A stretch of DNA of 64,000 nt, taken from Pandoraea pnomenusa. GTDB lineage: Bacteria; Pseudomonadota; Gammaproteobacteria; Burkholderiales; Burkholderiaceae. The stretch covers positions 186,001-250,000 of the forward strand of contig NZ_CP009553.3 of assembly GCF_000767615.3 (NCBI RefSeq), written 5' to 3'. A model generated the notes under the pieces. The model did not search any database and was not told the origin of the DNA. It saw nothing but the letters and a program-made list of their open reading frames with translations. The position numbers were made by a program, and so were the translations under genes. Below are positions 17,963-26,198 of the stretch, in pieces; position 1 is the first letter of the stretch, and the number at the start of each line of letters is the position of its first letter.

Positions 17963-19261
17963 ATGATGCGTCGTCGCGATTTTCTCTTCGGTATGAGTGC
18001 ATTGGCCGCGTGCGTCGGCGCGACGCCCGCGTGGGCCGCGCCGCTCTGGCCGACGCCGGTCAGGGCGCGCGCGCGCGTCGTCGTGATCGGCGGGGGCTTT
18101 GGCGGCGCCACGGCGGCCAAGGCGTTGCGCGTGCTCTCGGGCAATACGATCGACGTCACGCTCGTCGAACCGAATGAGGCGTTCGTCTCCTCGCCGCTTT
18201 CGAATCTCGTCGTGGGCGGCAATTTGCGCGTGAGCGACCTCACGGTGCCGTACGACAGGCTCGTCACGCGCCACGGCGTCGTATGGCGTCGCACGCGAGC
18301 CAACGGCATCGACGCCGCGAAGAAGCAGGTGCAACTCGCGGACGGCGCGCGCCTGTCGTACGACAAGCTGATCGTGGCGCCCGGTGTGTCGTTGCGCCGC
18401 GAGGCCATTGCGGGCCTGTCCGATCCGGCGCTGCGCGATGCGCTGCCGGTCGGCTGGACGGACGCGCGCGAAAGCGCGCTGCTGCACGCCCGTCTGAAGG
18501 CGATGCCCGACGGCGGCGTGTTCGCCATCACCATTCCCGAAGCGCCGTTCCGCTGCCCGCCCGCGCCGTACGAACGCGCCTGCCAGGCGGCCGCGTGGAT
18601 CCGACAACACAAACCGCGCGCGAAAGTGCTCGTGTTCGACGCCAACGATCAGGTACTCGCCGAAGCCGAACAGTTTCACGACGTCTGGCGCACGCAATTT
18701 TCCGGGGTCGTCGAGTACCACCCGCAATTCAATTGCACCGAAGTGGCCGCCGACGGCACGAAGCATCTGGCGCGTTTCGAGCTGGGCGAGGAAGTCCGCG
18801 CCGATGTGCTCAACGTCATCCCGCCGATGCGCGCGGGCGACATCGCGGTGCAAAGCGGACTCGCCACGGCCAACGGACGCTGGTGCGACGTCGATTTCCT
18901 GACCTTCGCGTCGGCGGCGCAGCCCGATATCCACATCCTCGGCGACGCCATCCAGATCGCGCCGCAAATGCCGAAGTCCGGTCACATGGCGAACCAGCAC
19001 GGCAAGGTGTGCGCCGCCGCCATCGTTGCCACGCTCGCCGGGCGAGCGGTCAACCCCGAGCCCCTGTACAGCAACACCTGTTACACGTTCGTTTCGGCCA
19101 CCGAGGCGATGCACGTCGCCAGCGTGCACCGGTACGACACCGCGCAACGCACCATGCTGCCGGTTCCCGGCACGGGCGGCGCGTCACCACGCGCCTCGCG
19201 AGACGAGTTTGCCCTGGGACTCGCGTGGGCGCAGGGCATCTGGGCCGACATGCTGGCCTGA
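17963..19261 (+). CDS. fccB: Flavocytochrome c sulfide dehydrogenase flavoprotein subunit (FccB)
   Basis: This 432-residue FAD enzyme has a twin-arginine signal (MMRRRDFLFGMSALAACVGATPAWA). The FAD-binding motif VVVIGGGFGGATAAKALR is near residue 38. Later come the NAD(P)-like domain, DIHILGDAIQIAPQMPKSGHMANQHGKVCA, and the FCSD C-terminal segment LYSNTCYTFVSATEAMHVASV. Two Cys suited to the redox-active disulfide lie in FRCPPAPYERAC and NTCYTF. The enzyme oxidises sulfide to polysulfide or sulfur and passes electrons to the cytochrome encoded just upstream. Proximity to sox genes fits a role in sulfur oxidation. Confidence 0.9.
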   Translation: MMRRRDFLFGMSALAACVGATPAWAAPLWPTPVRARARVVVIGGGFGGATAAKALRVLSGNTIDVTLVEPNEAFVSSPLSNLVVGGNLRVSDLTVPYDRLVTRHGVVWRRTRANGIDAAKKQVQLADGARLSYDKLIVAPGVSLRREAIAGLSDPALRDALPVGWTDARESALLHARLKAMPDGGVFAITIPEAPFRCPPAPYERACQAAAWIRQHKPRAKVLVFDANDQVLAEAEQFHDVWRTQFSGVVEYHPQFNCTEVAADGTKHLARFELGEEVRADVLNVIPPMRAGDIAVQSGLATANGRWCDVDFLTFASAAQPDIHILGDAIQIAPQMPKSGHMANQHGKVCAAAIVATLAGRAVNPEPLYSNTCYTFVSATEAMHVASVHRYDTAQRTMLPVPGTGGASPRASRDEFALGLAWAQGIWADMLA

Positions 19262-19463
19262 TGCGGATGACGGCGGGACGCGCGCCCGCCGCGACCACGT
19301 TTGGAGGCCGCTCTCTAAGCGGGGGAACGTACGCGCCGCCACAGGGTGCCCCTCAGGTGTTGCTCGGGTGCCGCATTCCTCCAGGTTTCCCTCGTTGACG
19401 GGGCCTGCGGCCTCTCGGTTACACTGGCCCAACGAAAAAAATCAGCGTTTGGGGGGCATAGGG

Positions 19464-21227
19464 ATGGCGTATCGCCAGGGAGGGTCCCGTCTTGCGTCAC
19501 GCGTCGTGCGTGGGGACTCGGTGAAGTCGGTTCGCAACCGCAAAGTCGTTCAGATCGTCGCCGTCACGTTTTGCACCCTCAGCCTGCTCGGCACGCAACA
19601 GGCGTGGGCAGATGCCAGTCCGGTGCGCGGCGACCCGATGCAAAGCATTCCGAAGATCGAGGTGCCCAAGGCGCCGGCGCCCACCATTCGGATTCAGCCA
19701 CCGACTCAGGAAGATGCGCTCAAGGCGCTCCTCGCCCGCAAGATCACCCCGAAGCGTTTCGGCATCGAAGGCGTGAAATCACTGCCTTTCGATCAGGTCG
19801 CGGGACTTTTTGCCCCGATGGCGGGCAAGGAAGTGACCATCGGCGATCTGGTCGAGAAGGCCAACGAAGTCACGAAGCTGTATCAGGACGCGGGGTATCT
19901 CCTGTCCTTTGCCTTCGTGCCCGCCCAGGACTTCAACGACGGTTTCGTGCGCGTGACGGTCGTCGAGGGCTACATCGCCAGCACCAGGATCACCGGCAAG
20001 CCGGGACCGTCGGAGCAGCGGCTGCGCGATATCGCCGCACACATCGAGGCGGAGCGGCCGCTCAAGCGCGCCACCTTCGAGCGCTATCTGAACCTGCTCA
20101 CGCTCGTGCCCGGCATGAAGATCAAGGCCGATGTGCAGCCGCCGACGCAAACCGACGGTGCGACGGAGCTTTCGCTGGACGTTTCGCGCCAGCCGGTCGC
20201 GCTCGGCACGTCGCTCTCGTATAACAATCCGGGCATTCGCGGTGTGTTCACCGTGACGAGCAATGCCCTCACGCCGCTGGGCGAGCAGATCCAGCTAACG
20301 GCCATCGCGCCGAAGGGGCACAACGACGAAGAGTTCTACGCGGCGTCGTACATCCAGCCGCTGGGCTCGAACGGCCTTCAGGCGCGCCTCGACGCATCGC
20401 ACTATCGCGGTCAGCCGGACGATCAGGCGCTCGCCGGCCTCACGCGACATCTCGACACGAAGCGCATCGCCGTGGGCGTGTCGTACCCCATCCTGCTCAA
20501 CAACCAGCGCAGTCTCACGGTGAGCGGCGGCATGTACGGGGTGAATTCGCGCGACCGCTACGAAGTGCCGAACTCGCCCAACTACATCAATTCGCAGACG
20601 AACGTGCGCGCCGGGCAGGTACAGCTCGCCTACAACGAAGTCACCGACAAGCAGACCCGCAGCGCCACGCTCGGCGTGTTCAAGGGCTTCAACGGCATGG
20701 GGGCGAGTCAGGCTTACACGACGCAGCCGGCCGGGGTCGCCCAGATCCTCGGACCGTACGACCTCGGCTTCTGGCGCTTTACGCTCGATGGCAAGCAAGG
20801 GGTGGTGCTGCCGTGGGATTTCGGGGTGATCGTGTCCGCCGGGGCGCAGTACAGCGGCAATACGCTGCCGACGTCCGAACAGGCGACCTTCGGCGGCCAG
20901 CGTTTCGGCCTCGGTTACCCGGCCGGCGAAATTGCCGGAGATAAGGGCTGGGGTGCGTCGATTGAACTCAACCGGATGTTCCGCACCGACTTCCGTTATC
21001 TGAAGACGATTCAGCCGTACCTGATTCTCGACACGGCGCGCGTCTACGTGAACTACGGCCAACTGTTCCACAACCAGCTTGCCTCGGTGGGGCTGGGCGT
21101 TCGCATCTCCGACAGCAAGTACTACTCGCTCGATCTCTCGATCGCCAAGCCGATGGCGGACGCGCCCACCAACTCGCCGAATCGTCCGCTGCGCTTCAAC
21201 GCGAACTGGTCATATCAGTTCGAGTAA
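19464..21227 (+). CDS. Two-partner secretion outer-membrane transporter (TpsB, ShlB/FhaC/HecB family)
   Basis: This 587-residue protein has an extended signal region (hydrophobic FCTLSLLGTQQAWA), a proline-rich linker with IRIQPPTQEDALKALLARK, and POTRA domains around residues 85-235 (FVRVTVVEGYIASTRITG, HIEAERPLKRATFERYLNLLTLVPGMKI). The C-terminal beta-barrel ends in FNANWSYQFE, a typical terminal strand with aromatic end. TpsB proteins export a large partner adhesin or hemolysin (TpsA). No TpsA gene is adjacent on either side, which makes this an orphan in the window. It lies between fccAB and the sox regulator. A terminator follows. Confidence 0.85.
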   Translation: MAYRQGGSRLASRVVRGDSVKSVRNRKVVQIVAVTFCTLSLLGTQQAWADASPVRGDPMQSIPKIEVPKAPAPTIRIQPPTQEDALKALLARKITPKRFGIEGVKSLPFDQVAGLFAPMAGKEVTIGDLVEKANEVTKLYQDAGYLLSFAFVPAQDFNDGFVRVTVVEGYIASTRITGKPGPSEQRLRDIAAHIEAERPLKRATFERYLNLLTLVPGMKIKADVQPPTQTDGATELSLDVSRQPVALGTSLSYNNPGIRGVFTVTSNALTPLGEQIQLTAIAPKGHNDEEFYAASYIQPLGSNGLQARLDASHYRGQPDDQALAGLTRHLDTKRIAVGVSYPILLNNQRSLTVSGGMYGVNSRDRYEVPNSPNYINSQTNVRAGQVQLAYNEVTDKQTRSATLGVFKGFNGMGASQAYTTQPAGVAQILGPYDLGFWRFTLDGKQGVVLPWDFGVIVSAGAQYSGNTLPTSEQATFGGQRFGLGYPAGEIAGDKGWGASIELNRMFRTDFRYLKTIQPYLILDTARVYVNYGQLFHNQLASVGLGVRISDSKYYSLDLSIAKPMADAPTNSPNRPLRFNANWSYQFE

Positions 21228-21243
21228 GGTCGCCGGTCATCTC

Positions 21244-21276
21244 GGGGGGCGCATCGGTCGTCCCCCCACTATTTTT
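21244..21276 (+). terminator. Intrinsic terminator after the TpsB gene
   Basis: GGGGGG (21244-21249) pairs with CCCCCC (21262-21267) and is followed by ACTATTTTT, giving five T residues at 21272-21276. Confidence 0.6.
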
Positions 21277-21396
21277 CTTATCAGGTTTTTCCCTGATGCC
21301 ACAGCGCTTCATGCCCTCACGCCTGCCGGCAGCTGGCTGCACAAAGGCGACGCCGCGCTTCGCGCACTGGCATGACACGCGGCGCGCTATATCCAA

Positions 21397-21408
21397 CCGT
21401 ATACACGG
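21397..21408. promoter_or_regulatory. Possible second operator half of the ArsR-type site
   Basis: CCGT-ATAC-ACGG is a short palindrome that shares the CCGTATA core with the perfect inverted repeat 115 bases downstream. It could be a weaker second site for the same regulator. Confidence 0.3.
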
Positions 21409-21511
21409 ATTGCGTGCGAGCAAACACCGAAATGACATCGGCCGCCGCGATACGTCGGCGTCCGATATGTTGCAGTGCAGCTTGCACACTTCGCCCGTTA
21501 TTTTGATTATC

Positions 21512-21539
21512 CGTATATGCGTATGTAGGCATATACGGC
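21512..21539. promoter_or_regulatory. Perfect inverted repeat, probable ArsR-family operator
   Basis: CCGTATATGC (21512-21521) and GCATATACGG (21530-21539) are exact reverse complements separated by eight bases. The element ends 39 bases before the regulator's start codon. ArsR-family dimers bind such AT-centred palindromes, so autoregulation and control of the sox genes downstream are likely. Confidence 0.6.
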
Positions 21540-21578
21540 ATCTCTTGTGCCTTCACACGAACTCAAAGACTGACCGTC

Positions 21579-21926
21579 ATGGAAGAACTCGATCGCGTAT
21601 TCGAAAAGGTGTCGCATTACTTCAGCCTGCTCTCCGAGCCCACCCGGCTGCGGATCCTGCACGCGCTGTGTGGTGGCGAGCGCTCGGTCAACGAGGTGGT
21701 GACGGAAGTGGGTTCGTCGCAAACGAATGTGTCGCGACACCTGGGCGCGATGTACCAGGCGGGTGTGCTGGCGCGTCGACGCGACGGGAACCAGGTGTAT
21801 TACGCGATCGCGGATACCGGGGTGGTCGAGATCTGTCGCGCCGTGTGCATACAGGTCGCCGGCCGAATCGAGGAGGAGGCGCTGCCGGAGCGTGCCGTCG
21901 ATGGCTTCATGCCGCGCGGGAGCTGA
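21579..21926 (+). CDS. ArsR/SmtB-family transcriptional regulator (SoxR-like, sox locus)
   Basis: This 115-residue winged-helix repressor has helix-turn-helix residues RSVNEVVTEVGSSQTNVSRHLGAMYQAGVL and wing RRRDGNQVYYAIA. Cys residues sit in HALCGGERS and in EICRAVCIQV. Thiol-based sensing by two Cys is known for the sox-linked ArsR protein SoxR and the sulfide sensor BigR/YgaV, so a reactive-sulfur response is plausible here. The gene stands directly before soxC with a strong palindrome upstream. The ligand cannot be read from the sequence, and metal sensing is the alternative. Confidence 0.85.
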   Translation: MEELDRVFEKVSHYFSLLSEPTRLRILHALCGGERSVNEVVTEVGSSQTNVSRHLGAMYQAGVLARRRDGNQVYYAIADTGVVEICRAVCIQVAGRIEEEALPERAVDGFMPRGS

Positions 21927-22086
21927 TGCCCGCCGGCGCGCGTGCCGCAGACCGAAGTGAAACCGTAACGCAGCAACCTGGCAGGACCGTGCGGCAAAAA
22001 GACCGCCAGCGACAACCAAAACACAAGCGGTAAGCCGCCAGCCTCCTTGCGACGCTGGCGGACGCCACGAAACGCGAGGAGACAGG

Positions 22087-23451
22087 GTGAGCGACAACGC
22101 ATCGCGAGCCGGCCGTTTGCGCCGGGCTCCGGAGAATTTCATCGACGGCACATTGGCCGGCGACATTGCGCGCGAGGGACTCAATCCCACGCGTCGCAGC
22201 TTCCTGCAACGCAGCTTCCTGGCCGCCGGCGCCGCGCTCGCCGGTGGCAGTGCCTTCGCGGCGGACGCCCCGAACGCCGTGGGCGCCGGTGACCCGATGA
22301 TCCTCGAGCCGCGCCCGTGGGCGACCTCGCTTGGCCAGCCTGTCGCGGCGCGTCCCTACGGCATGCCGTCGAAGTACGAGGCCAATCTGCAGCGCCGTCA
22401 GTCCCCCGGGCTCACGCAAACCGCACAGGCTTCCGTTGCCTTCACGCCGCTGCAAGGGCTGTTTGGCATCATCACGCCCAGCGGCCTGCACTTCGAGCGC
22501 CATCACCAGGGCTGGCAGGAGATCGACCCGACGCAACACCGCCTGATGGTGCATGGCCTCGTGCGCGAGTCGAAGGTCTACACGATGGACGACATCATGC
22601 GGTTGCCCTCCGTGTCGCGCATGCACTTCATCGAGTGCGGCGCGAACACCGGCATGGAGTGGGGCAACGCGGCCGTGCCCACGGTGCAATACACGCACGG
22701 CATGCTGTCGTGCTGCGAATTCACGGGGGTGCCGCTCTCGGTACTGCTCGACGACGTGGGCGCCGACACCCGGCGCGGCCAGTACGTGCTTGCCGAAGGC
22801 GGCGACGGCTCGGGCATGACCCGCACGATCTCGATGGAGGCGGCGCTCTCCGACGTGCTCGTCGCGTGGGGCATGAACGGCGAAATGCTGCGCCCCGAGA
22901 ATGGCTATCCGCTGCGTCTGGTCGTGCCCGGCGTACAGGGCGTGTCGTGGGTGAAGTGGCTGCGCCGCATCAAGGTCGGCGATGCGCCGTGGAATACCAA
23001 GGATGAAACGAGTCACTACGTCGACCTGATGCCGGACGGCCAGCATCGCCAATACACGTCGATCCAGGAGTGCAAGTCGGTCATCACGTCGCCATCGGGC
23101 GGACAGGCGCTGCTCGATCGCGGCTACTTCAACATCACCGGGCTCGCATGGTCGGGTCGCGGCCGCATCAAGCGCGTGGATGTCTCCACCGACGGCGGCA
23201 AGTCGTGGCGTCAGGCCCGCATCGAATCGCCGGTGCTGCCGAAGTGCCTCACGCGCTTCAACTTCGATTGGCAATGGGACGGTTCGCCCGCGCTGCTGCA
23301 AAGCCGCGCGGTGGACGAAACCGGCTTCGTGCAACCGCGGTATCGGCAACTGCGCGAAGTGCGCGGCACGAAGTCGATTTATCACAACAACGCCATCCAG
23401 ACGTGGCAAGTGGCGGCAAACGGCGAGGTGACCAATGTTCACGTTGACTGA
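22087..23451 (+). CDS. soxC: SoxC, molybdenum subunit of sulfur dehydrogenase SoxCD
   Basis: This 454-residue member of the sulfite-oxidase family starts at a GTG with AGGAGA seven bases upstream. The twin-arginine motif TRRSFLQRSFLAAG near residue 36 shows Tat export with the Mo cofactor inserted. The Mo-ligand Cys is in HFIECGANTGMEW (about residue 183), with HGMLSCCEFTGVPLS and the dimerisation domain (WSGRGRIKRVDVSTDGGKSW) following. SoxCD oxidises the SoxY-bound sulfane sulfur, removing six electrons and avoiding sulfur-globule formation. It overlaps soxD by 17 bases. Confidence 0.95.
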   Translation: MSDNASRAGRLRRAPENFIDGTLAGDIAREGLNPTRRSFLQRSFLAAGAALAGGSAFAADAPNAVGAGDPMILEPRPWATSLGQPVAARPYGMPSKYEANLQRRQSPGLTQTAQASVAFTPLQGLFGIITPSGLHFERHHQGWQEIDPTQHRLMVHGLVRESKVYTMDDIMRLPSVSRMHFIECGANTGMEWGNAAVPTVQYTHGMLSCCEFTGVPLSVLLDDVGADTRRGQYVLAEGGDGSGMTRTISMEAALSDVLVAWGMNGEMLRPENGYPLRLVVPGVQGVSWVKWLRRIKVGDAPWNTKDETSHYVDLMPDGQHRQYTSIQECKSVITSPSGGQALLDRGYFNITGLAWSGRGRIKRVDVSTDGGKSWRQARIESPVLPKCLTRFNFDWQWDGSPALLQSRAVDETGFVQPRYRQLREVRGTKSIYHNNAIQTWQVAANGEVTNVHVD

Positions 23452-24667
23452 ACGGAAGTCGCCGAGTCCGGTGCCTCGCATGAAAAGCCGTGTCCTGGCA
23501 GTCGTGATCGCCGGATTGTGGGCGGGGGCGCTGGCCGTTGCCGCGATGACCGTGCTCGCATGGCTTTCCAGCCCGGCACAGGCCGCACCGGCCGCGACGC
23601 AAAAGCCGGGACAGAGCGCGGCGCCCACGCCGATCAAGGCGCCGGCCGGCATCGGTCGCGATGCCACGGCCGCGGAGCTCAACGCGTGGGATATCGACGT
23701 GCGTCCCGACTTCAAGGGCTTGCCCAAGGGGCACGGGTCGGTGGCCGACGGCCAGAAGTTGTTCGACGCGCGTTGCGCGTCGTGCCACGGCACGTTCGGC
23801 GAGAGCAACGAGGTGTTCAACCCGCTCGTGGGCGGCACCACGGCCGACGACATCAAGACGGGGCACGTGGCGTCGCTGCGCGCGAACAATCAGCCGGTGC
23901 GCACCACGCTCATGAAGGTCGACACGATCTCCACGATCTGGGATTACATCCGTCGCGCCATGCCGTGGAACGCGCCGCGCTCGCTCACGCCGGACGAGGT
24001 GTACGCCGTCACTGCGTACATCCTGAACCTCGGCGAGATCGTGCCGTCGGACTTCGTGCTCTCCGACAAGAACATCGCCGACGTGCAGAAGCTCATGCCC
24101 AATCGCAACGGGATGACGCGCGCGCACGGCATGTGGCGCGTGGGCGACAAACCGGATACTCATAACAAGGCGTGTATGCAGGATTGTCCCGAGGCTGGTA
24201 TCGTGACGTCCGCACTCCCTGCGTACGCCCGCGACGCACATGGGGATCTGGCCGCGCAAAACCGGGTGATCGGTCCGGTGCGCGGTATCGATACGAAGCT
24301 GCCGCCGCTGTCGGGCACCGCCGCGCAAAATGCGGCGGTGCGCAAGACCGCGGCCCTCGCCACGCTCGGCATGGCGAGTCCGGACGCGCCGGCCAAAACC
24401 GCCGCTGCGACGTCACCGGCAGCAACGCTTGCGGACAAGAACGGTTGTCTGGCATGTCACGGTGTGACCGACAAGAAGATCGGGCCCGCCTTCTCGGAGG
24501 TCGCCGCCAAGTATCATGGGCAGTCGGATGCGGCTGAAAAACTGGTGGCGAAGATACGTGCCGGCGGCGCCGGTAACTGGGGCAGCATGCCAATGCCGCC
24601 GCAGACGCAGGTCGCCGAAACCGACGTCCGTACGATGGTCGACTGGATTCTCCATGGTGCACATTGA
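23435..24667 (+). CDS. soxD: SoxD, diheme cytochrome c subunit of sulfur dehydrogenase
   Basis: This 410-residue periplasmic protein has two c-heme sites: CASCHGTFGES (about residue 115) and CLACHGVTDKK (about residue 338). The N-terminal domain resembles soxD cytochromes (GTTADDIKTGHVASLRAN, YIRRAMPWNAPRSLTPDEVYAVTAYILNLG). The C-terminal domain is a class I cytochrome c with distal Met in NWGSMPMPPQ. The start is at 23435 overlapping soxC; a later ATG (23480, MKSRVLAVVIAG) may be the true signal-peptide start. It takes electrons from SoxC and passes them to small cytochromes. Confidence 0.93.
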   Translation: MFTLTERKSPSPVPRMKSRVLAVVIAGLWAGALAVAAMTVLAWLSSPAQAAPAATQKPGQSAAPTPIKAPAGIGRDATAAELNAWDIDVRPDFKGLPKGHGSVADGQKLFDARCASCHGTFGESNEVFNPLVGGTTADDIKTGHVASLRANNQPVRTTLMKVDTISTIWDYIRRAMPWNAPRSLTPDEVYAVTAYILNLGEIVPSDFVLSDKNIADVQKLMPNRNGMTRAHGMWRVGDKPDTHNKACMQDCPEAGIVTSALPAYARDAHGDLAAQNRVIGPVRGIDTKLPPLSGTAAQNAAVRKTAALATLGMASPDAPAKTAAATSPAATLADKNGCLACHGVTDKKIGPAFSEVAAKYHGQSDAAEKLVAKIRAGGAGNWGSMPMPPQTQVAETDVRTMVDWILHGAH

Positions 24668-24749
24668 GCGGGCAGGGTGTCCGACGGCCGCGCCATGTCA
24701 CCCAGGCTGCCGCAGGACCCCGTCCCCTACACAAACCGAAGGAGATACG

Positions 24750-25079
24750 ATGAAGAAGTTGCTGATCGCTGCGGCCATGCTGGCCGGTACCTCGCTGGCG
24801 CACGCCGGTGTCGATGTCGCTGCAGCGACCAAGCTCGCGGCCGCCAACGCCTGTATGGGTTGCCACGCCGTCGACAAGAAACTCGTGGGCCCGTCCTATC
24901 AGGATGTCGCAGCCAAGTACAAGGGCGACAAGGATGCCGTGGCCAAGCTGGTCAAGAAAGTGAAGGGCGGTGGCTCGGGCGTCTGGGGTCCGATTCCGAT
25001 GCCGGCGCACCCGAACTTGTCGGATGCCGACGCCAAGACCCTGGTGGAGTGGGTTCTGGCAGGCGCCCCGGCGAAGTAA
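24750..25079 (+). CDS. Small monoheme cytochrome c (c551/552 type) of the sox locus
   Basis: This 109-residue protein has a clean Sec signal (MKKLLIAAAMLAGTSLAHA), heme site CMGCHAVDKK and distal Met in WGPIPMPAHPNLSDADAK. It closely resembles the C-terminal domain of SoxD (both have KVKGGG/RAGGAG-NWGS-like loops), which suggests descent from a shared cytochrome domain. It probably carries electrons from SoxAX or SoxCD to the terminal oxidase. AAGGAGA precedes the start. Sometimes annotated as SoxE in related operons, but that name is used for different proteins, so I leave it unnamed. Confidence 0.9.
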   Translation: MKKLLIAAAMLAGTSLAHAGVDVAAATKLAAANACMGCHAVDKKLVGPSYQDVAAKYKGDKDAVAKLVKKVKGGGSGVWGPIPMPAHPNLSDADAKTLVEWVLAGAPAK

Positions 25080-25214
25080 GCCCGGGGCAGGGGGCTCGCC
25101 GGCCGGTTGTCGCGTAGTCGTGGCGGCCGGTCTGGCGGGCGAACGGCGGCCGTTGCGATGCGCGCATACCGAGCGTGTCGCGGCGGCGGCCTTCAGAGAA
25201 GGAAACTCATACAG

Positions 25215-25679
25215 ATGAACCAACAGCGACGCGACATGCTGCGGTTTTCCGCGGTAATGGGACTGGCGGTTGCCGCCGGGCTGATCAAGCCCGAAGAGGC
25301 GCGCGCGGCACAGGAGTGGAACAAGGCGGCGTTTGCCACCCGCAGCGTGGCCGATACGGTCAAGGCGCTCGGCGGCACGAGCGCGAGCCCGAGCGATCAG
25401 GTCGCGCTGAGCGTTCCCGACATCGCCGAGAACGGTGCGGTCGTGCCGGTGGTGGTGGCAAGCAAGGCGCCGAACACGCAGATGATCGCGATTCTGATCG
25501 AGAAGAATCCGAACACGCTGGCCGCGTCGTTCGATATTCCCGAGGGCACGGAGCCATCGGTGACCACGCGCGTGAAGATGGGCCAGACCTCGAAGGTTTA
25601 TGCGCTCGTCAAGGCGGACAACAAGTACCTCGTGGCCGAGAAGGAAGTCAAGGTCACGCTGGGCGGTTGCGGCGGTTAA
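25215..25679 (+). CDS. soxY: SoxY, thiosulfate-oxidation carrier protein
   Basis: This 154-residue protein has a twin-arginine-like leader (NQQRRDMLRFSAVMGLAVAAG) and ends in the signature GGCGG, whose Cys on the swinging arm carries sulfur intermediates. The Ig-like body (VALSVPDIAENGAVVPVVV, KADNKYLVAEKEVKVTLGG) is standard. SoxY forms a heterodimer with SoxZ, encoded 33 bases downstream, and cycles between SoxAX, SoxB and SoxCD. The intact C-terminal Cys argues for a functional system. Confidence 0.96.
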   Translation: MNQQRRDMLRFSAVMGLAVAAGLIKPEEARAAQEWNKAAFATRSVADTVKALGGTSASPSDQVALSVPDIAENGAVVPVVVASKAPNTQMIAILIEKNPNTLAASFDIPEGTEPSVTTRVKMGQTSKVYALVKADNKYLVAEKEVKVTLGGCGG

Positions 25680-25711
25680 GCGACGCATCGTAGAACTAGA
25701 GGAGCCACAAC

Positions 25712-26023
25712 ATGGGTAACCCGATGCGCATTCGCGCAACCGAGGCCGGCGGTGTCGTCGAGGTCAAGGTGCTGATGAGCCACATCATGGAAACCGGTCA
25801 GCGCAAGGACGCTTCCGGTAATATCGTACCGGCACACTTCATCCAGAACGTGACCGTCACGAGCAACGGGAAGACGGTGCTGTCGGCCCAATGGGGGCCG
25901 GCGGTGTCGAAGGATCCGTTCATGTCGTTCAAGTTCAAGGGCGCCAAGAAGGGCGACAAGGTTGCGGTCACGTGGACCGACAACAAGGGCGACTCGCGCA
26001 CCGACGAGGCGACCATCGCCTGA
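25712..26023 (+). CDS. soxZ: SoxZ, sulfur carrier partner of SoxY
   Basis: This 103-residue single-domain protein has no signal peptide, as is normal for SoxZ, which is exported bound to SoxY by the Tat system. It begins MGNPMRIRATEAGGVVEVKVLMSH and contains HFIQNVTVTSNGKTVLSAQWGPAVSKDPFMSFKFKG. The gene follows soxY closely with a GAGGAG ribosome-binding site. Confidence 0.96.
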   Translation: MGNPMRIRATEAGGVVEVKVLMSHIMETGQRKDASGNIVPAHFIQNVTVTSNGKTVLSAQWGPAVSKDPFMSFKFKGAKKGDKVAVTWTDNKGDSRTDEATIA

Positions 26024-26198
26024 CGGGGCGAGCGCCGGAATGCCGCGGCGGCGTGCAGGCTCGCATGCCTGCCGCCAGGCATCCCGGCCGGGTGGGACGG
26101 CGTGGCGTTGCTGTCGTGCCGCGCAGTGTGTGCAAGCGGGCGCTTGCGGGGAAGGTTCCCCGTCGCGCGCCGACCAACCCCACAAAGAGGAGACTCAG

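Larger units (their letters stand above)
21228..21578. other. Regulatory spacer upstream of the ArsR-family sox regulator
   Basis: The gap holds the terminator of the TpsB gene (21244-21276), an imperfect palindrome at 21397-21408, and a perfect 10-bp inverted repeat at 21512-21539. No convincing gene was seen. Local AT content rises toward 21500, as expected of a promoter. Confidence 0.5.

Noticed and set aside
21907..23889. Minus-strand open frame of 660 codons opposite soxC
   Set aside because: The same kind of antisense shadow; soxC on the plus strand has full family motifs.
22087..24667. Respiratory sulfite dehydrogenase SorAB instead of SoxCD
   Set aside because: The diheme partner and the surrounding soxYZAX and soxB genes fit SoxCD. 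SorB is a smaller monoheme protein.
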